Assembly (NCBI RefSeq): GCF_001714725.1
Contig: NZ_CP016447.1
Location: 2,805,001 to 2,869,000, forward strand
Reading direction: 5' to 3'
Source: Acidovorax sp. RAC01
GTDB lineage: Bacteria; Pseudomonadota; Gammaproteobacteria; Burkholderiales; Burkholderiaceae_C
DNA length: 64,000 bases
Shown here piece by piece: positions 43,754 to 52,700 of this stretch. Each line of letters opens with the position of its first letter. Within the stretch, counting starts at the first letter, position 1. The notes under the pieces are model-generated. The model was given only the letters and a program-made list of their open reading frames with translations, was not told the DNA's origin and made no database searches. Both the position numbers and the translations under genes were made by a program.

Positions 43754-45586
43754 ATGAGTACCCCCCTTCACACCGCCCCCGCATCGCTGGGCCTGCTGGC
43801 CCATCCCACGCGCTTTCTCTTTTTTACCGGCAAGGGCGGCGTGGGCAAGACCTCGCTGTCCACCGCCGCCGCCATTGCGCTGGCCGATGCCGGGCGCAAG
43901 GTGCTGCTGGTCAGCACCGATGCAGCGTCCAACCTCGATGAAATGCTGGGCGTGCCGCTGTCCAACCACCCGGTGGCAGTGCCGGGGGTGCCCGGGCTGC
44001 ACATGCTCAACATCGACCCCGACACCGCCGCCGAGGCCTACCGCCAGCGGGTGATTGCGCAGCTGGAAGCCAGCGCCACGCCGGCCGAGCGCGACACCGT
44101 GCGCGAGCAGCTTTCGGGCGCATGCACCACCGAAATCGCGGCGTTTGATGAATTTGCCGCGCTGCTGGCCAGCGAAGGCGATGCGCAGGGCCACGCGTTT
44201 GACCATGTGGTGTTTGACACCGCGCCCACCGGCCACACCCTGCGCCTGTTGAGCCTGCCCAAGGCCTGGACCGGCTTCCTGGCGGGCAACGACCGCGGCG
44301 CCTCGTGCCTGGGCCCGCACTCCGGGCTCAAGATGCAGGAGGCGCGTTTCAACGCCGCGCTGGCGGCCCTGAGCGACCCGGCCCTGACCACCGTGGTGCT
44401 GGTCACCCGCCCCGACCCGCGCCCCATGCAGGAGGCAGCGCGCACGGCGCTGGAGCTGCGCGCCCTGGGCCTGGCCAACCAGCGCCTGGCCATCAACGGC
44501 GTGTTCCACGCCAGCCAGCCGGGGCACGATGCCGTGGCCGACGCCATCGAAGCCCTGGGCCGCGAGGCGGTGGGTGCCATGCCCGACGCGCTGGCCCAAC
44601 TGCCGCGCGACGAGGTGCCGCTGCGCGCGTTTGACACCGTGGGCCTGCCCGCGCTGCGTGCGCTGCTCGGTGGCGGCGCAGTGCCGTTGAAGGTGCCCGC
44701 GGCCGCAGCGGGCGCGCCATTGCAGGCAGAGCCCCTTGCGGCCCTGGCCGACGCCCTGGCCGCCAAGGGCCATGGTCTCGTCATGGTGATGGGCAAGGGC
44801 GGCGTGGGCAAGACCACGGTGGCCGCCGCGCTGGCCGTGGGCCTGGTGCGGCGCGGGCACAGCGTGCACCTCACCACCACCGACCCGGCCGCCCATGTGC
44901 AAAGCCAGCTGGGCGGCAGCCTGCCGGGCCTGAAGGTCGGCCGCATTGACCCGCAGGCCGAAACCCGGGCCTATATCGACAAGATCATGGCCACGCGCGG
45001 CAAGGCGCTGGACGACGCGGGCCGCGCCCTGCTGCTGGAAGACCTGCAGTCGCCCTGCACCGAAGAAGTGGCCGTGTTCCACGCCTTCAGCCGCGTGGTG
45101 AACGAGGCACGCAGCGCCTTTGTGGTGCTGGACACCGCGCCCACCGGCCACAGCCTGCTGCTGATGGATGCCACGGGCGCGTACCACCGGCAGATGACGC
45201 AGCAATACGAAGGCAACGCCAACGCCAAGCACATCATCACCCCGCTGATGCGCCTGCAGGATGCCGACATGACGCACGTCGTCATCGTCACGCTGCCCGA
45301 GGTCACGCCCGTGAGCCAGGCCGCCGCCCTGCAGGACGACCTGCGCCGCGCCCGCATCGAGCCCTGGGCCTGGGTCATCAACAAGAGCGTGGCCGCCACC
45401 GGCACCACCGACCCGCTGCTGCAGGCCCGCCTGGCGGGCGAACGCCAGCAGGCGGCCCGCATTGCCAATGGCCTGGCGCAGCGCACCTATGTGCTGCCCT
45501 GGCTGGCGACGCCGCCCGTGGGGGTGGATGCGCTGGGGAAACTGGTGGCCGAGTCACCGGATGACGGCGCGCCATTCAGCGGCTGA
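43754..45586 (+). CDS. arsA: ArsA arsenical pump-driving ATPase, tandem-domain form
   Basis: Soluble ATPase of 610 residues with two homologous halves. P-loops GKGGVGKTS near 26-34 and GKGGVGKTT near 348-356; switch-like DTAPTGH occurs in each half. All three metalloid-binding Cys of E. coli ArsA have counterparts: C124 (SGACTTEI), C185 (GASCLGP) and C435 (QSPCTEEV), so As(III)/Sb(III) sensing should be intact. The usual partners arsB, arsD and arsR are not in this window. Directly upstream is a ZIP metal transporter. ATG at 43754 with GCAGGG before it. Confidence 0.93.
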   Translation: MSTPLHTAPASLGLLAHPTRFLFFTGKGGVGKTSLSTAAAIALADAGRKVLLVSTDAASNLDEMLGVPLSNHPVAVPGVPGLHMLNIDPDTAAEAYRQRVIAQLEASATPAERDTVREQLSGACTTEIAAFDEFAALLASEGDAQGHAFDHVVFDTAPTGHTLRLLSLPKAWTGFLAGNDRGASCLGPHSGLKMQEARFNAALAALSDPALTTVVLVTRPDPRPMQEAARTALELRALGLANQRLAINGVFHASQPGHDAVADAIEALGREAVGAMPDALAQLPRDEVPLRAFDTVGLPALRALLGGGAVPLKVPAAAAGAPLQAEPLAALADALAAKGHGLVMVMGKGGVGKTTVAAALAVGLVRRGHSVHLTTTDPAAHVQSQLGGSLPGLKVGRIDPQAETRAYIDKIMATRGKALDDAGRALLLEDLQSPCTEEVAVFHAFSRVVNEARSAFVVLDTAPTGHSLLLMDATGAYHRQMTQQYEGNANAKHIITPLMRLQDADMTHVVIVTLPEVTPVSQAAALQDDLRRARIEPWAWVINKSVAATGTTDPLLQARLAGERQQAARIANGLAQRTYVLPWLATPPVGVDALGKLVAESPDDGAPFSG

Positions 45587-45587
45587 A

Positions 45588-45650
45588 TGCTATTAAAAAC
45601 ATAGCTTTATAGGCAATAAATACGTGCCCTGGAGGCCAAAAAAGGCCTCA
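45588..45650. repeat. Dispersed palindromic element with terminator-like hairpin after arsA
   Basis: tgctattaaaaacatagctt begins at the arsA stop codon, followed by a variable part and GAGGCC-AAAAAA-GGCCTC (45632-45649). The hairpin may end arsA and algR transcripts from both sides. Confidence 0.6.
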
Positions 45651-45737
45651 AAAACACGGTGTGTGGCCTTGGCGGCGCGTTGTTGCGGCCGCTCCCGGTT
45701 TGCAGAGCCCGGCCTGCACCTGCAGGGCTCCCACAGA

Positions 45738-46505
45738 TCAGCGCGCCAGCTCTTCCCGCACCGCCGCCACCTGCCGGCGCGACACGGCCAGCAGCTCGGT
45801 CGAGCCCTGCAGGCGCACGGCCCAGCCTTCGCCTTCTTCGGCGTCGTAGTGCTTTTCCAGCGCCCGCACGGCGCGGCGTGCCACCAGGGCGTTGCGGTGA
45901 ATGCGCAGAAAGCGCGGCGCAAAGCGCGCCTCCAGGTCGCTCAGCGCGCCATCCACGATGTAGCTGCGCGTGGCGGTGCGCACCGTCACGTACTTTTGCT
46001 CGGCCTTGAAGTACAGCACCTCGGCCACGGGCAGGCGCTCGGTGCGGCCGCGGTCCTGGATGAGCAGGGTTTCGCCTTCGGGCAGTGCAGCGCTGGCGGC
46101 GGTGGGAGCGGGCGGGCGCGTGGTGCGCTGCACCTTGGCAATGGCCTGCAGCAGCCGCTCGCGGCGCACGGGCTTGGTGAGGTAGTCGACGGCGTCCAGC
46201 TCAAACGCGCTCACGGCGTGGTCGGCATGGGCCGTCACGAACACGATGGCCGGGGGCTGCGGCAGCGCCTGCATGGCATGGGCCAGCGCCAGGCCGTCCT
46301 GCCCGGGCATGTGGATGTCGAGCAGCACCAGGTCAAACCCCTTGCCGCCCGTGGGCCCGAGCAGCGCCAGCGCCTCGGCGGTGTTCGATGCCTCGGCCAC
46401 CGTGGTGCGCTGCTGGTGCGCGGGCAGCGCGTCGCGGCAGTCGGCCAGCAGGGTGCGCAGGCGGCTGCGGGCCAGGGCTTCGTCGTCAACGATCAGGATG
46501 TTCAT
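45738..46505 (-). CDS. algR: LytTR response regulator, AlgR-like
   Basis: Two-component response regulator of 255 residues. Receiver domain 1-130 with [19 protein letters not shown] at the start, phosphoacceptor Asp in LVLLDIHMPGQDG (near 58) and the Lys in YLTKPVRRE (near 107). The C-terminal LytTR DNA-binding domain (about 150-255) includes FLRIHRNALVARRAVRALE and the final VSRRQVAAVREELAR. Its ATG overlaps the stop of the kinase gene (ATGA). The argH/algZ-algR arrangement is the one known from Pseudomonas; in this group the regulator controls surface motility and exopolysaccharide genes, which is inferred here. Confidence 0.88.
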   Translation of the reverse strand: MNILIVDDEALARSRLRTLLADCRDALPAHQQRTTVAEASNTAEALALLGPTGGKGFDLVLLDIHMPGQDGLALAHAMQALPQPPAIVFVTAHADHAVSAFELDAVDYLTKPVRRERLLQAIAKVQRTTRPPAPTAASAALPEGETLLIQDRGRTERLPVAEVLYFKAEQKYVTVRTATRSYIVDGALSDLEARFAPRFLRIHRNALVARRAVRALEKHYDAEEGEGWAVRLQGSTELLAVSRRQVAAVREELAR

Positions 46506-47734
46506 GGTCGGTCTTCGGCGGATGCGGCGGATGCGGTGGGGGCGGGTGCGGCGCTGCGGCGGCTGCGGCCACCGGCGGGCCGCGGTGCGCTGCGACTGCG
46601 GCGGCCAGGCGTTTCGCGGGCTTCGCGCCCGGCGGGCTTGCTCTCGGGGGCGGGCAGGGTGATGCGGACTTCGTACAAGCCGTCGCGCACCCCGGCGCTG
46701 AACTCGCCCTGCACGTCGTGCAGCAGCGCCAGCCGGGCGCGCACGTTGGCCAGCGCAATGCCGTGGCCGCGCGGGGTGGTGTCGTCGCCCGTGCCGGGCT
46801 TGCCCTCGCGCGTGGGCAGCGTGTTGGTGATGCGCACCACCACGCGGCTGCCGCGCAGCTCGGTCAGCACGCGCAGCCGGCCGCCGCGGTCGCTAGGCTC
46901 CACGCCGTGCTTCACGGCGTTTTCCACCAGCGGCTGCAGCAGCAGCGGGGGCAGGCGGGCGTTGTCGGTGCGGGCGTCCAGGTTCCACTGCACCTGCAGG
47001 CGCTTGCCAAAACGCACTTCCTCAATGGCCAGGTAGCGGCGCGCCAGCGTGATCTCTTCGGCCAGCGTGACGTATTCGCCCTGCTCCACCAGCGCGTGGC
47101 GAAACAGGTCCGACAGGTCTTCCAGCAGCGACTCGGCCTTGGCTGGCTCTTCGCGCACCAGGGCTATGGCGCTGTTGAGGGTGTTGAACAAAAAGTGCGG
47201 GCGTATGCGCGACTGCAGCTCGGTCAGCCGCGCCGTGGTGGCCGCTGGCGTGCGGCCGCGGGCGCGCAGCACCAGGGCGGCCACCAGCAGGGCTGCCAGC
47301 AGCGCGCCCGTGGCCGCGCTGGCCACCCACGGCGGCGAAGAGGTGGTGCCCACCAGGGCAAGCATGCCGCAGGCATACGTCCCGGCCAGGGCGCCCAGCA
47401 CCACGCCCGCGGCGTACTGCTGCGCCGTTTCCAGGCGCTGCAGCCAGGTCTTGAGGCTGCAGGCCGTGACCAGCCAGACCAGCGTGGCGGGCAGCGCGCC
47501 GCCGGTCAGCAGCGCCAGCGTGGCCAGCCATTCCACCGGGCTGGGCGACACATAGAGCGCGCCCACGCCGAGCACCGCCTCGACAAAAAGCACCGCCCGC
47601 AGCACCACGCCCACATGGCAGGCATCGAACACCAGGGCCCGGCCACGGGGCGGACCGACGTGCCGGTACGGCTTGCCCGGGGGGGGCAAATCGGGCGGCA
47701 GGGGCTGGGTCGATAAAATTTGGCTGTTATGCAT
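46502..47734 (-). CDS. algZ: LytS/AlgZ-type sensor histidine kinase
   Basis: Membrane sensor kinase of 410 residues. Four or five hydrophobic helices at about 40-170, then the His_kinase domain with phosphoacceptor His in [20 protein letters not shown] (near 205), and an ATPase domain with the N-box [10 protein letters not shown] (near 300) and [13 protein letters not shown]. The Arg/Ala/Pro-rich tail (about 370-410) is not typical of the family. [11 protein letters not shown] at 47734 was chosen as start; longer frames overlap argH. Pairs with AlgR and is divergent from argH with 52 bases between. Confidence 0.88.
   Translation of the reverse strand: MHNSQILSTQPLPPDLPPPGKPYRHVGPPRGRALVFDACHVGVVLRAVLFVEAVLGVGALYVSPSPVEWLATLALLTGGALPATLVWLVTACSLKTWLQRLETAQQYAAGVVLGALAGTYACGMLALVGTTSSPPWVASAATGALLAALLVAALVLRARGRTPAATTARLTELQSRIRPHFLFNTLNSAIALVREEPAKAESLLEDLSDLFRHALVEQGEYVTLAEEITLARRYLAIEEVRFGKRLQVQWNLDARTDNARLPPLLLQPLVENAVKHGVEPSDRGGRLRVLTELRGSRVVVRITNTLPTREGKPGTGDDTTPRGHGIALANVRARLALLHDVQGEFSAGVRDGLYEVRITLPAPESKPAGREARETPGRRSRSAPRPAGGRSRRSAAPAPTASAASAEDRP
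47714..47719 (+). promoter_or_regulatory. -10 box of argH, inside the 5' end of algZ
   Basis: TAAAAT within cgataaaattt, about 70 bases before argH. If used, transcription of argH starts inside the first codons of the divergent kinase gene. The -35 region is unclear. Confidence 0.4.
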
Positions 47735-47786
47735 TGCGGCATCCGGGCAGTCCGGGTGTCTGAACCTCCGGATTATTGCCCTCCTT

Positions 47787-49274
47787 ATGTCCAAAGCCCA
47801 AGCCACCGGCAACGCGCCTGCGCCGTCCCACAACCAGCTCGACACCAAGGCCCAGGCCTGGTCGGCGCTGTTCTCCGAGCCCATGAGCGACCTGGTCAAG
47901 CGCTACACCTCCAGCGTGTTCTTCGACAAGCGCCTGTGGCAGGCCGACATCGCGGGCAGCCTGGCGCATGCCGAGATGCTGGCAGCCCAGGGCATCATCA
48001 GTGCTGAAGACCACGCATCCATCCAGCGCGGGATGGCCCAGATCACGTCCGAAATAGAAGCAGGCAGCTTCGAGTGGAAGCTGGACCTGGAAGACGTGCA
48101 CCTGAACATCGAGGCGCGCCTGACCCAGTTGGTGGGCGATGCCGGCAAGCGACTGCACACCGGCCGCAGCCGCAATGACCAGGTGGCCACCGACGTGCGC
48201 CTGTGGCTGCGCGGCGAGATCGACCTGATTGCCGATCTGCTCAAGGAACTGCAGGTGTCGCTGGTCGATGTGGCCGAGCAGAATGTGGAGGTGATCCTGC
48301 CGGGCTTTACCCACCTGCAGGTGGCCCAGCCGGTGAGTTTTGCGCACCACATGCTGGCGTATGTGGAAATGTTTGCGCGCGACGCCGAGCGCATGCAGGA
48401 CGTGCGCCGCCGCGTGAATGTGCTGCCGCTTGGCAGCGCAGCCCTGGCTGGCACCACCTACCCGCTGGACCGCGAACGCGTGGCGCGCACGCTGGGCATG
48501 GTCGATGCGAATGGCGGCGCCATGGTCTGTCAGAACAGCCTGGACGCCGTGAGCGACCGCGACTTCGCCATCGAATTCACCGCCGCCGCCAGCCTGTGCA
48601 TGGTGCACGTGAGCCGCCTGGCGGAAGAACTCATCATCTGGATGAGCCAGAACTTCGGCTTCATCAAGATTGCCGACCGCTTCACCACCGGCTCGTCGAT
48701 CATGCCGCAGAAGAAAAACCCCGACGTGCCCGAGCTGGCCCGCGGCAAGACTGGCCGCGTGGTGGGCCACCTGATGGGCCTGATCACCCTGATGAAGGGC
48801 CAGCCCCTGGCCTACAACAAGGACAACCAGGAAGACAAGGAGCCGCTGTTCGACACGGTCGATACCCTCAAGGACACGCTGCGCATCTTTGCCGAGATGG
48901 TGGGCGGCCAGATGAACCCCGCCACGGGCAAGAAAGAGGGCGGCATCACCGTGAATGCGCCGGCCATGGAGCAGGCCGCGCTCAAGGGCTACGCCACCGC
49001 CACCGACCTGGCCGACTACCTGGTCAAAAAGGGCCTGCCCTTCCGCGACGCCCACGAAACCGTGGCCCACGCCGTGAAGGCCGCCACCACGCACGCGTGC
49101 GACCTGTCCGAGCTGCCCTTGGCCGTGCTGCAGGGCTTTCACCCGCAGATCGAAAAGGATGTGTACGAGTGCCTGAGCCTGCGCGGCTCGCTCAACGCCC
49201 GCAACACGCTGGGCGGCACCGCGCCGGCTCAGGTGCGTGTGCAACTGGCGCGCCACCGTGCCCGCCTCGCCTGA
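47787..49274 (+). CDS. argH: Argininosuccinate lyase
   Basis: Last step of arginine synthesis, splitting argininosuccinate into arginine and fumarate. Fumarase/aspartase fold, 495 residues; about 25 N-terminal residues before [20 protein letters not shown] are extra relative to E. coli Arg[21 protein letters not shown] (near 128-147) is the substrate loop and [20 protein letters not shown] (near 303-322) the signature loop with the catalytic Ser. A Bug protein gene follows after 39 bases on the same strand. Confidence 0.96.
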   Translation: MSKAQATGNAPAPSHNQLDTKAQAWSALFSEPMSDLVKRYTSSVFFDKRLWQADIAGSLAHAEMLAAQGIISAEDHASIQRGMAQITSEIEAGSFEWKLDLEDVHLNIEARLTQLVGDAGKRLHTGRSRNDQVATDVRLWLRGEIDLIADLLKELQVSLVDVAEQNVEVILPGFTHLQVAQPVSFAHHMLAYVEMFARDAERMQDVRRRVNVLPLGSAALAGTTYPLDRERVARTLGMVDANGGAMVCQNSLDAVSDRDFAIEFTAAASLCMVHVSRLAEELIIWMSQNFGFIKIADRFTTGSSIMPQKKNPDVPELARGKTGRVVGHLMGLITLMKGQPLAYNKDNQEDKEPLFDTVDTLKDTLRIFAEMVGGQMNPATGKKEGGITVNAPAMEQAALKGYATATDLADYLVKKGLPFRDAHETVAHAVKAATTHACDLSELPLAVLQGFHPQIEKDVYECLSLRGSLNARNTLGGTAPAQVRVQLARHRARLA

Positions 49275-49313
49275 TCACCACGTGTCCCTGTCCCAACGCC
49301 CTGGAGTCCCCCC

Positions 49314-50303
49314 ATGAAAAATTCCCGCCGCAGTCTTTTGTCAACCCTGTTGCGTAGCACGGCCGTGCTGGCCACCGCGCTGACCCTGGGCACTGCCTTT
49401 GCCCAGTCGGGCAAGCCCATCCGCGTGTTGGTGGGTTTTCCGCCCGGCGGCGGCTCCGACGCCATTGCGCGCCTGCTGTCTGAAAAGCTCAAGAACGAAC
49501 TGGGCGTGTCGGTGGTGGTGGAAAACCGCCCCGGCGCTGGCGGCCAGATTGCCGCCCAGGCCCTGAAGGCCGCGGCGCCCGATGGCACCACGCTGTTCCT
49601 GTCGCACGACCACACCATCTCCATCCTGCCCCAGGTGGTGAAGAATCCGGGGTTTGACCCGGTGCACGACTTCGTGCCCGTGGGCGGCTTTGCCACCTTC
49701 GTCAATGCGTTTGCCGTGTCGGGTGGCACACCGGCCAGGTCCTTCAACGACTACGTGGGCTGGGTGCGCACGTCGGGCAGCGGCAAGGGCGCCGTCGGCG
49801 TGCCGGCACCGGCCTCCACCCCCGAGTTTCTGGTCAAGCTGGTGGGCCAGAAGTACCAGCTGGACCTGGTGGCCGCACCGTACCGCGGCAGCGCGCCCAT
49901 GATGGCCGACATGCTGGGCAACCAGATTGCGGCGGGCGTGGGCTCCGTGCCGGACTTCATCGAGAACCATAAGGCCGGCAAGGTGCGCGTGGTGGCCGTG
50001 CTGGGCAACAAGCGCCAGGGTGCCATGCCCGATGTGCCCACGTTCGATGAGCTGGGCCTCAAGGGATTTGACGACCTGCCGTACTACGGCATTTACGCAC
50101 CGGCCGGCACGCCCCAGAAGTTTGTGACCGATTTCTCGGCAGCGCTGTCGCGCGTGGTGGCCATCCCTGAAGTGCGCGACCAGCTCACCGGCATGGGCCT
50201 CACCGTGGGCTACATGACGCCCGAGCAGCTGGCCACGCGCCAGGCCGCCTACACCGAGGCCTGGTCGCGCATCATCAAGACCAGCGGCTTCGTCGCGCAG
50301 TAA
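49314..50303 (+). CDS. Bug family tripartite tricarboxylate transporter substrate-binding protein
   Basis: Periplasmic binding protein of 329 residues. Signal peptide 1-28 (MKNSRRSLLSTLLRSTAVLA, cleavage after AFA). Mature start KPIRVLVGFPPGGGSDAIAR (near 32-51) and VVENRPGAGGQIAAQALKAA (near 66-85) are the Bug signatures, with the GGxxD substrate loop. Such proteins bind carboxylates or amides and are present in large numbers in Burkholderiales, mostly without adjacent TctAB genes, as here. Ligand unknown. Confidence 0.92.
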   Translation: MKNSRRSLLSTLLRSTAVLATALTLGTAFAQSGKPIRVLVGFPPGGGSDAIARLLSEKLKNELGVSVVVENRPGAGGQIAAQALKAAAPDGTTLFLSHDHTISILPQVVKNPGFDPVHDFVPVGGFATFVNAFAVSGGTPARSFNDYVGWVRTSGSGKGAVGVPAPASTPEFLVKLVGQKYQLDLVAAPYRGSAPMMADMLGNQIAAGVGSVPDFIENHKAGKVRVVAVLGNKRQGAMPDVPTFDELGLKGFDDLPYYGIYAPAGTPQKFVTDFSAALSRVVAIPEVRDQLTGMGLTVGYMTPEQLATRQAAYTEAWSRIIKTSGFVAQ

Positions 50304-50323
50304 ACAGCGCGCCGGGGAGCGCG

Positions 50324-52453
50324 TCAGGGCGCGGGCCGCAGGGCGGCCTCGCGCTCCCACTGCCGCGTTTGTGCCGCGGCCACAAAGCCCAGGGTATCGG
50401 CCGGGTCCAGCAACCCCGCATCGGGCTCGATGCCGCCCGCCTTCAGGATCGCGTGGGTGCCGCGGCTGGCGGCAATGGCCTTCAGGTGCGTGAAGGCATC
50501 GCGAAACCAGTCGACCACGGCGCCGTCGCGCGCCAGTGTTTCACCCATCTCGGTGGTCATGACCGCGGCCACGGCATCAAACAGGACCGAGGGCAGGGTG
50601 CGGCAGGTGCCGTCTGCCGCCAGGCGGCTTCCATCGCGCAGCACAGCACCCGACACGCGGGGCGCCAGCACTTTCACGGCCGCGCCGGCCTTGTCCAGCG
50701 CCTTGCGCAGGTTGGCCACGGTCACGCCATTGCTGCCGTCTGCCACCAGGATGGCTACGCACCGGCCCTGCAGCGTGGGCAGCATGCGGTCGATGGTGCG
50801 CAGCGCGGGCGATAGCGCCAGGTCTTGCACCGGCACGGCGGGCACCGGGGGCTCGGGCAGTGCCTGCAGGCCCAGGCCCTCGGCCACCTGCTCGGCCAAA
50901 CCTTCATCCACTAATCGAATGTGTGCCACCACCGCGTCGCGCACATGCGGGCTGCCCACGCACGAGAGCTGGTGCACCAGGGCCTGCACGGTGTGGGCCT
51001 GCTCGGCAGTGCTCTGGCTGCGGTAGAACATGCGCGCCTGGCTGTAGTGGTCGGCAAAGCTTTCGGGTCGGGTACGGCCGTGGGCCTGCGCGCCGTTGGG
51101 TTCTGCGGCAGCCACTGGGCGCGTGCCGGCCGACCGGGCCGCGCGCGGCGAGTCGGGCTGCAGGCTGCTGGGCTCGTAGCTCACGCGGCCCTGGGGCGCG
51201 TTTACCAGCATGGGGCCGCCCTGCAGCGCGTGGTGGTAAGGGCACTGCGGCGCGTTGATGGGCAACTGCGCATGGTTGGGCCCGCCCAGCCGGGCCAGGT
51301 GCGCGTCCAGGTAGGCAAACAGCCGGCCCTGCAACAGCGGGTCGTTGCTGAAGTCGATGCCGGGCGGTACGTTGGCGGGGCTGAAGGCCACCTGCTCGGT
51401 GTCGGCAAAAAAGTTGTCGGGCCAGCGGTTGAGCACCATGCGGCCGATGGGCTGCAGGGGCACCAGCTCTTCGGGGATGAGCTTGGTGGCATCGAGGTGG
51501 TCGAACGGGAACGCGGCGGCATCCTCTGCGGTGAACAGCTGCACGGAGAGAGTCCATTCGGGGAAGTCGCCCGCCTCGATGGCCTCGAACAGGTCGCGGC
51601 GGTGGAAGTCGTTGTCGGCGGCCTGCAGCTTCAGGGCTTCGTCCCACAGCGTGCACTGCAGGCCCAGCCGGGGCCGCCAGTGAAAGCGTGCAAACGTGCT
51701 TTCGCCCTGCGCGTTCACCAGCCGGAAGCTGTGCACGCCAAAGCCGTCCATCATGCGCAGGCTGCGGGGCAGGGCGCGGTCGCTCATCAGCCACATCACG
51801 CCGTGCAGGGCCTCGGGCATCAGCGACACGAAATCCCAGAAGGTGTCGTGCGCGCTGGTCGCCTGCGGAAAGCCGCGGTCGGGCTCCATCTTGAGTGCGT
51901 GGGCCAGGTCGGGGAACTTCATGGCGTCTTGCACCAGGGCCACGGGCAGATTGCTGCCCACCAGGTCCCAGTTGCCTTCGCGGGTATAGAACTTCACGGC
52001 AAAGCCGCGCACATCGCGCGGGGTGTCCACCGAGCCTGCGCCGCCCGCCATGGTGGAAAAGCGCGCGAACACGGGCGTCTGCACGCCCGATTCGGTGAGC
52101 ACCCGCGCCGTGGTGTGCTGGCGCAGCGAGTGCGTCAGCTCAAAGAACCCATGCGCACCCGAGCCGCGCGCAAACACCGTGCGCTCTGCCATGCGCTCGC
52201 GGTTGAAGTGCGACAGCTTCTCGCGCAGCACAAAGTCTTCCAGCAGCGTGGGGCCGGGCGCACCGGCACCGCGCAGCGAGTTCTGGTTGTCGGCCACCGG
52301 GATGCCCTGCGCAGTGGTCAGCACGGGGTGCTTGCCACCGGCCTGTTGCTGCAGCTCGCCCGCATAGCCGCGGTAGGTGTCGGATGGGATCAGTGAGGTG
52401 CCGGCCCCGGTGGAGCGGTGGGCAGGGTTGCGCGGGGCGGGGGAGCGTGGCAT
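50324..52453 (-). CDS. Large-subunit catalase-family protein lacking distal His and Asn
   Basis: Protein of 709 residues with the full layout of E. coli HPII (KatE): N-terminal arm, heme-binding beta-barrel, and a C-terminal flavodoxin/DJ-1-like domain from about 560. Proximal heme ligand Y381 and R377 are kept ([10 protein letters not shown]). The distal His is Phe: [14 protein letters not shown] has F94 where HPII has H128, and the distal Asn is Ser: [13 protein letters not shown] has S167 where HPII has N201. All three positions are offset by exactly 34 from HPII, so the alignment has no gap. Heme may still bind, but normal catalase activity is not expected. Divergent from the alpha-2-macroglobulin gene. 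Confidence 0.85.
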   Translation of the reverse strand: MPRSPAPRNPAHRSTGAGTSLIPSDTYRGYAGELQQQAGGKHPVLTTAQGIPVADNQNSLRGAGAPGPTLLEDFVLREKLSHFNRERMAERTVFARGSGAHGFFELTHSLRQHTTARVLTESGVQTPVFARFSTMAGGAGSVDTPRDVRGFAVKFYTREGNWDLVGSNLPVALVQDAMKFPDLAHALKMEPDRGFPQATSAHDTFWDFVSLMPEALHGVMWLMSDRALPRSLRMMDGFGVHSFRLVNAQGESTFARFHWRPRLGLQCTLWDEALKLQAADNDFHRRDLFEAIEAGDFPEWTLSVQLFTAEDAAAFPFDHLDATKLIPEELVPLQPIGRMVLNRWPDNFFADTEQVAFSPANVPPGIDFSNDPLLQGRLFAYLDAHLARLGGPNHAQLPINAPQCPYHHALQGGPMLVNAPQGRVSYEPSSLQPDSPRAARSAGTRPVAAAEPNGAQAHGRTRPESFADHYSQARMFYRSQSTAEQAHTVQALVHQLSCVGSPHVRDAVVAHIRLVDEGLAEQVAEGLGLQALPEPPVPAVPVQDLALSPALRTIDRMLPTLQGRCVAILVADGSNGVTVANLRKALDKAGAAVKVLAPRVSGAVLRDGSRLAADGTCRTLPSVLFDAVAAVMTTEMGETLARDGAVVDWFRDAFTHLKAIAASRGTHAILKAGGIEPDAGLLDPADTLGFVAAAQTRQWEREAALRPAP

Positions 52454-52646
52454 GGGGTTCGCAGTCCTGGCAGTTTGGCCGGGTGCGGCCGTGAAATTGA
52501 CGAAGCCTCCATGGTGGACCCCGGTGGCTGCCCCATGGGTAGGACGCTGTCGCAATGCGCCGTCGTCGTCGCGGCATGGCAATGGCCCCGGCCAACCCCG
52601 CTCGTACGGCTTGCCGCAGCTGCAGACGTAAGTGCGTGCAACGCAG

Positions 52647-52670
52647 GCCCCGTGGGCGGGGCGTTTTGTT
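52647..52670 (+). terminator. Hairpin with T-rich tail in the leader of the macroglobulin gene
   Basis: GCCCCG-tggg-CGGGGC (52647-52662) then GTTTTGTT. It lies 31 bases before the GTG start; it may limit read-through or act as an attenuator. Weak evidence. Confidence 0.4.
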
Positions 52671-52700
52671 ACGCTTGCCGCTTCCTGTGGAGGGGAAGCC

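Noticed and set aside
42866..45277. 803-codon frame opposite the ZIP and arsA genes
   Set aside because: It spans two clearly coding genes and their gap; encoded sequence is Gln/His/Arg-rich and unlike any family.
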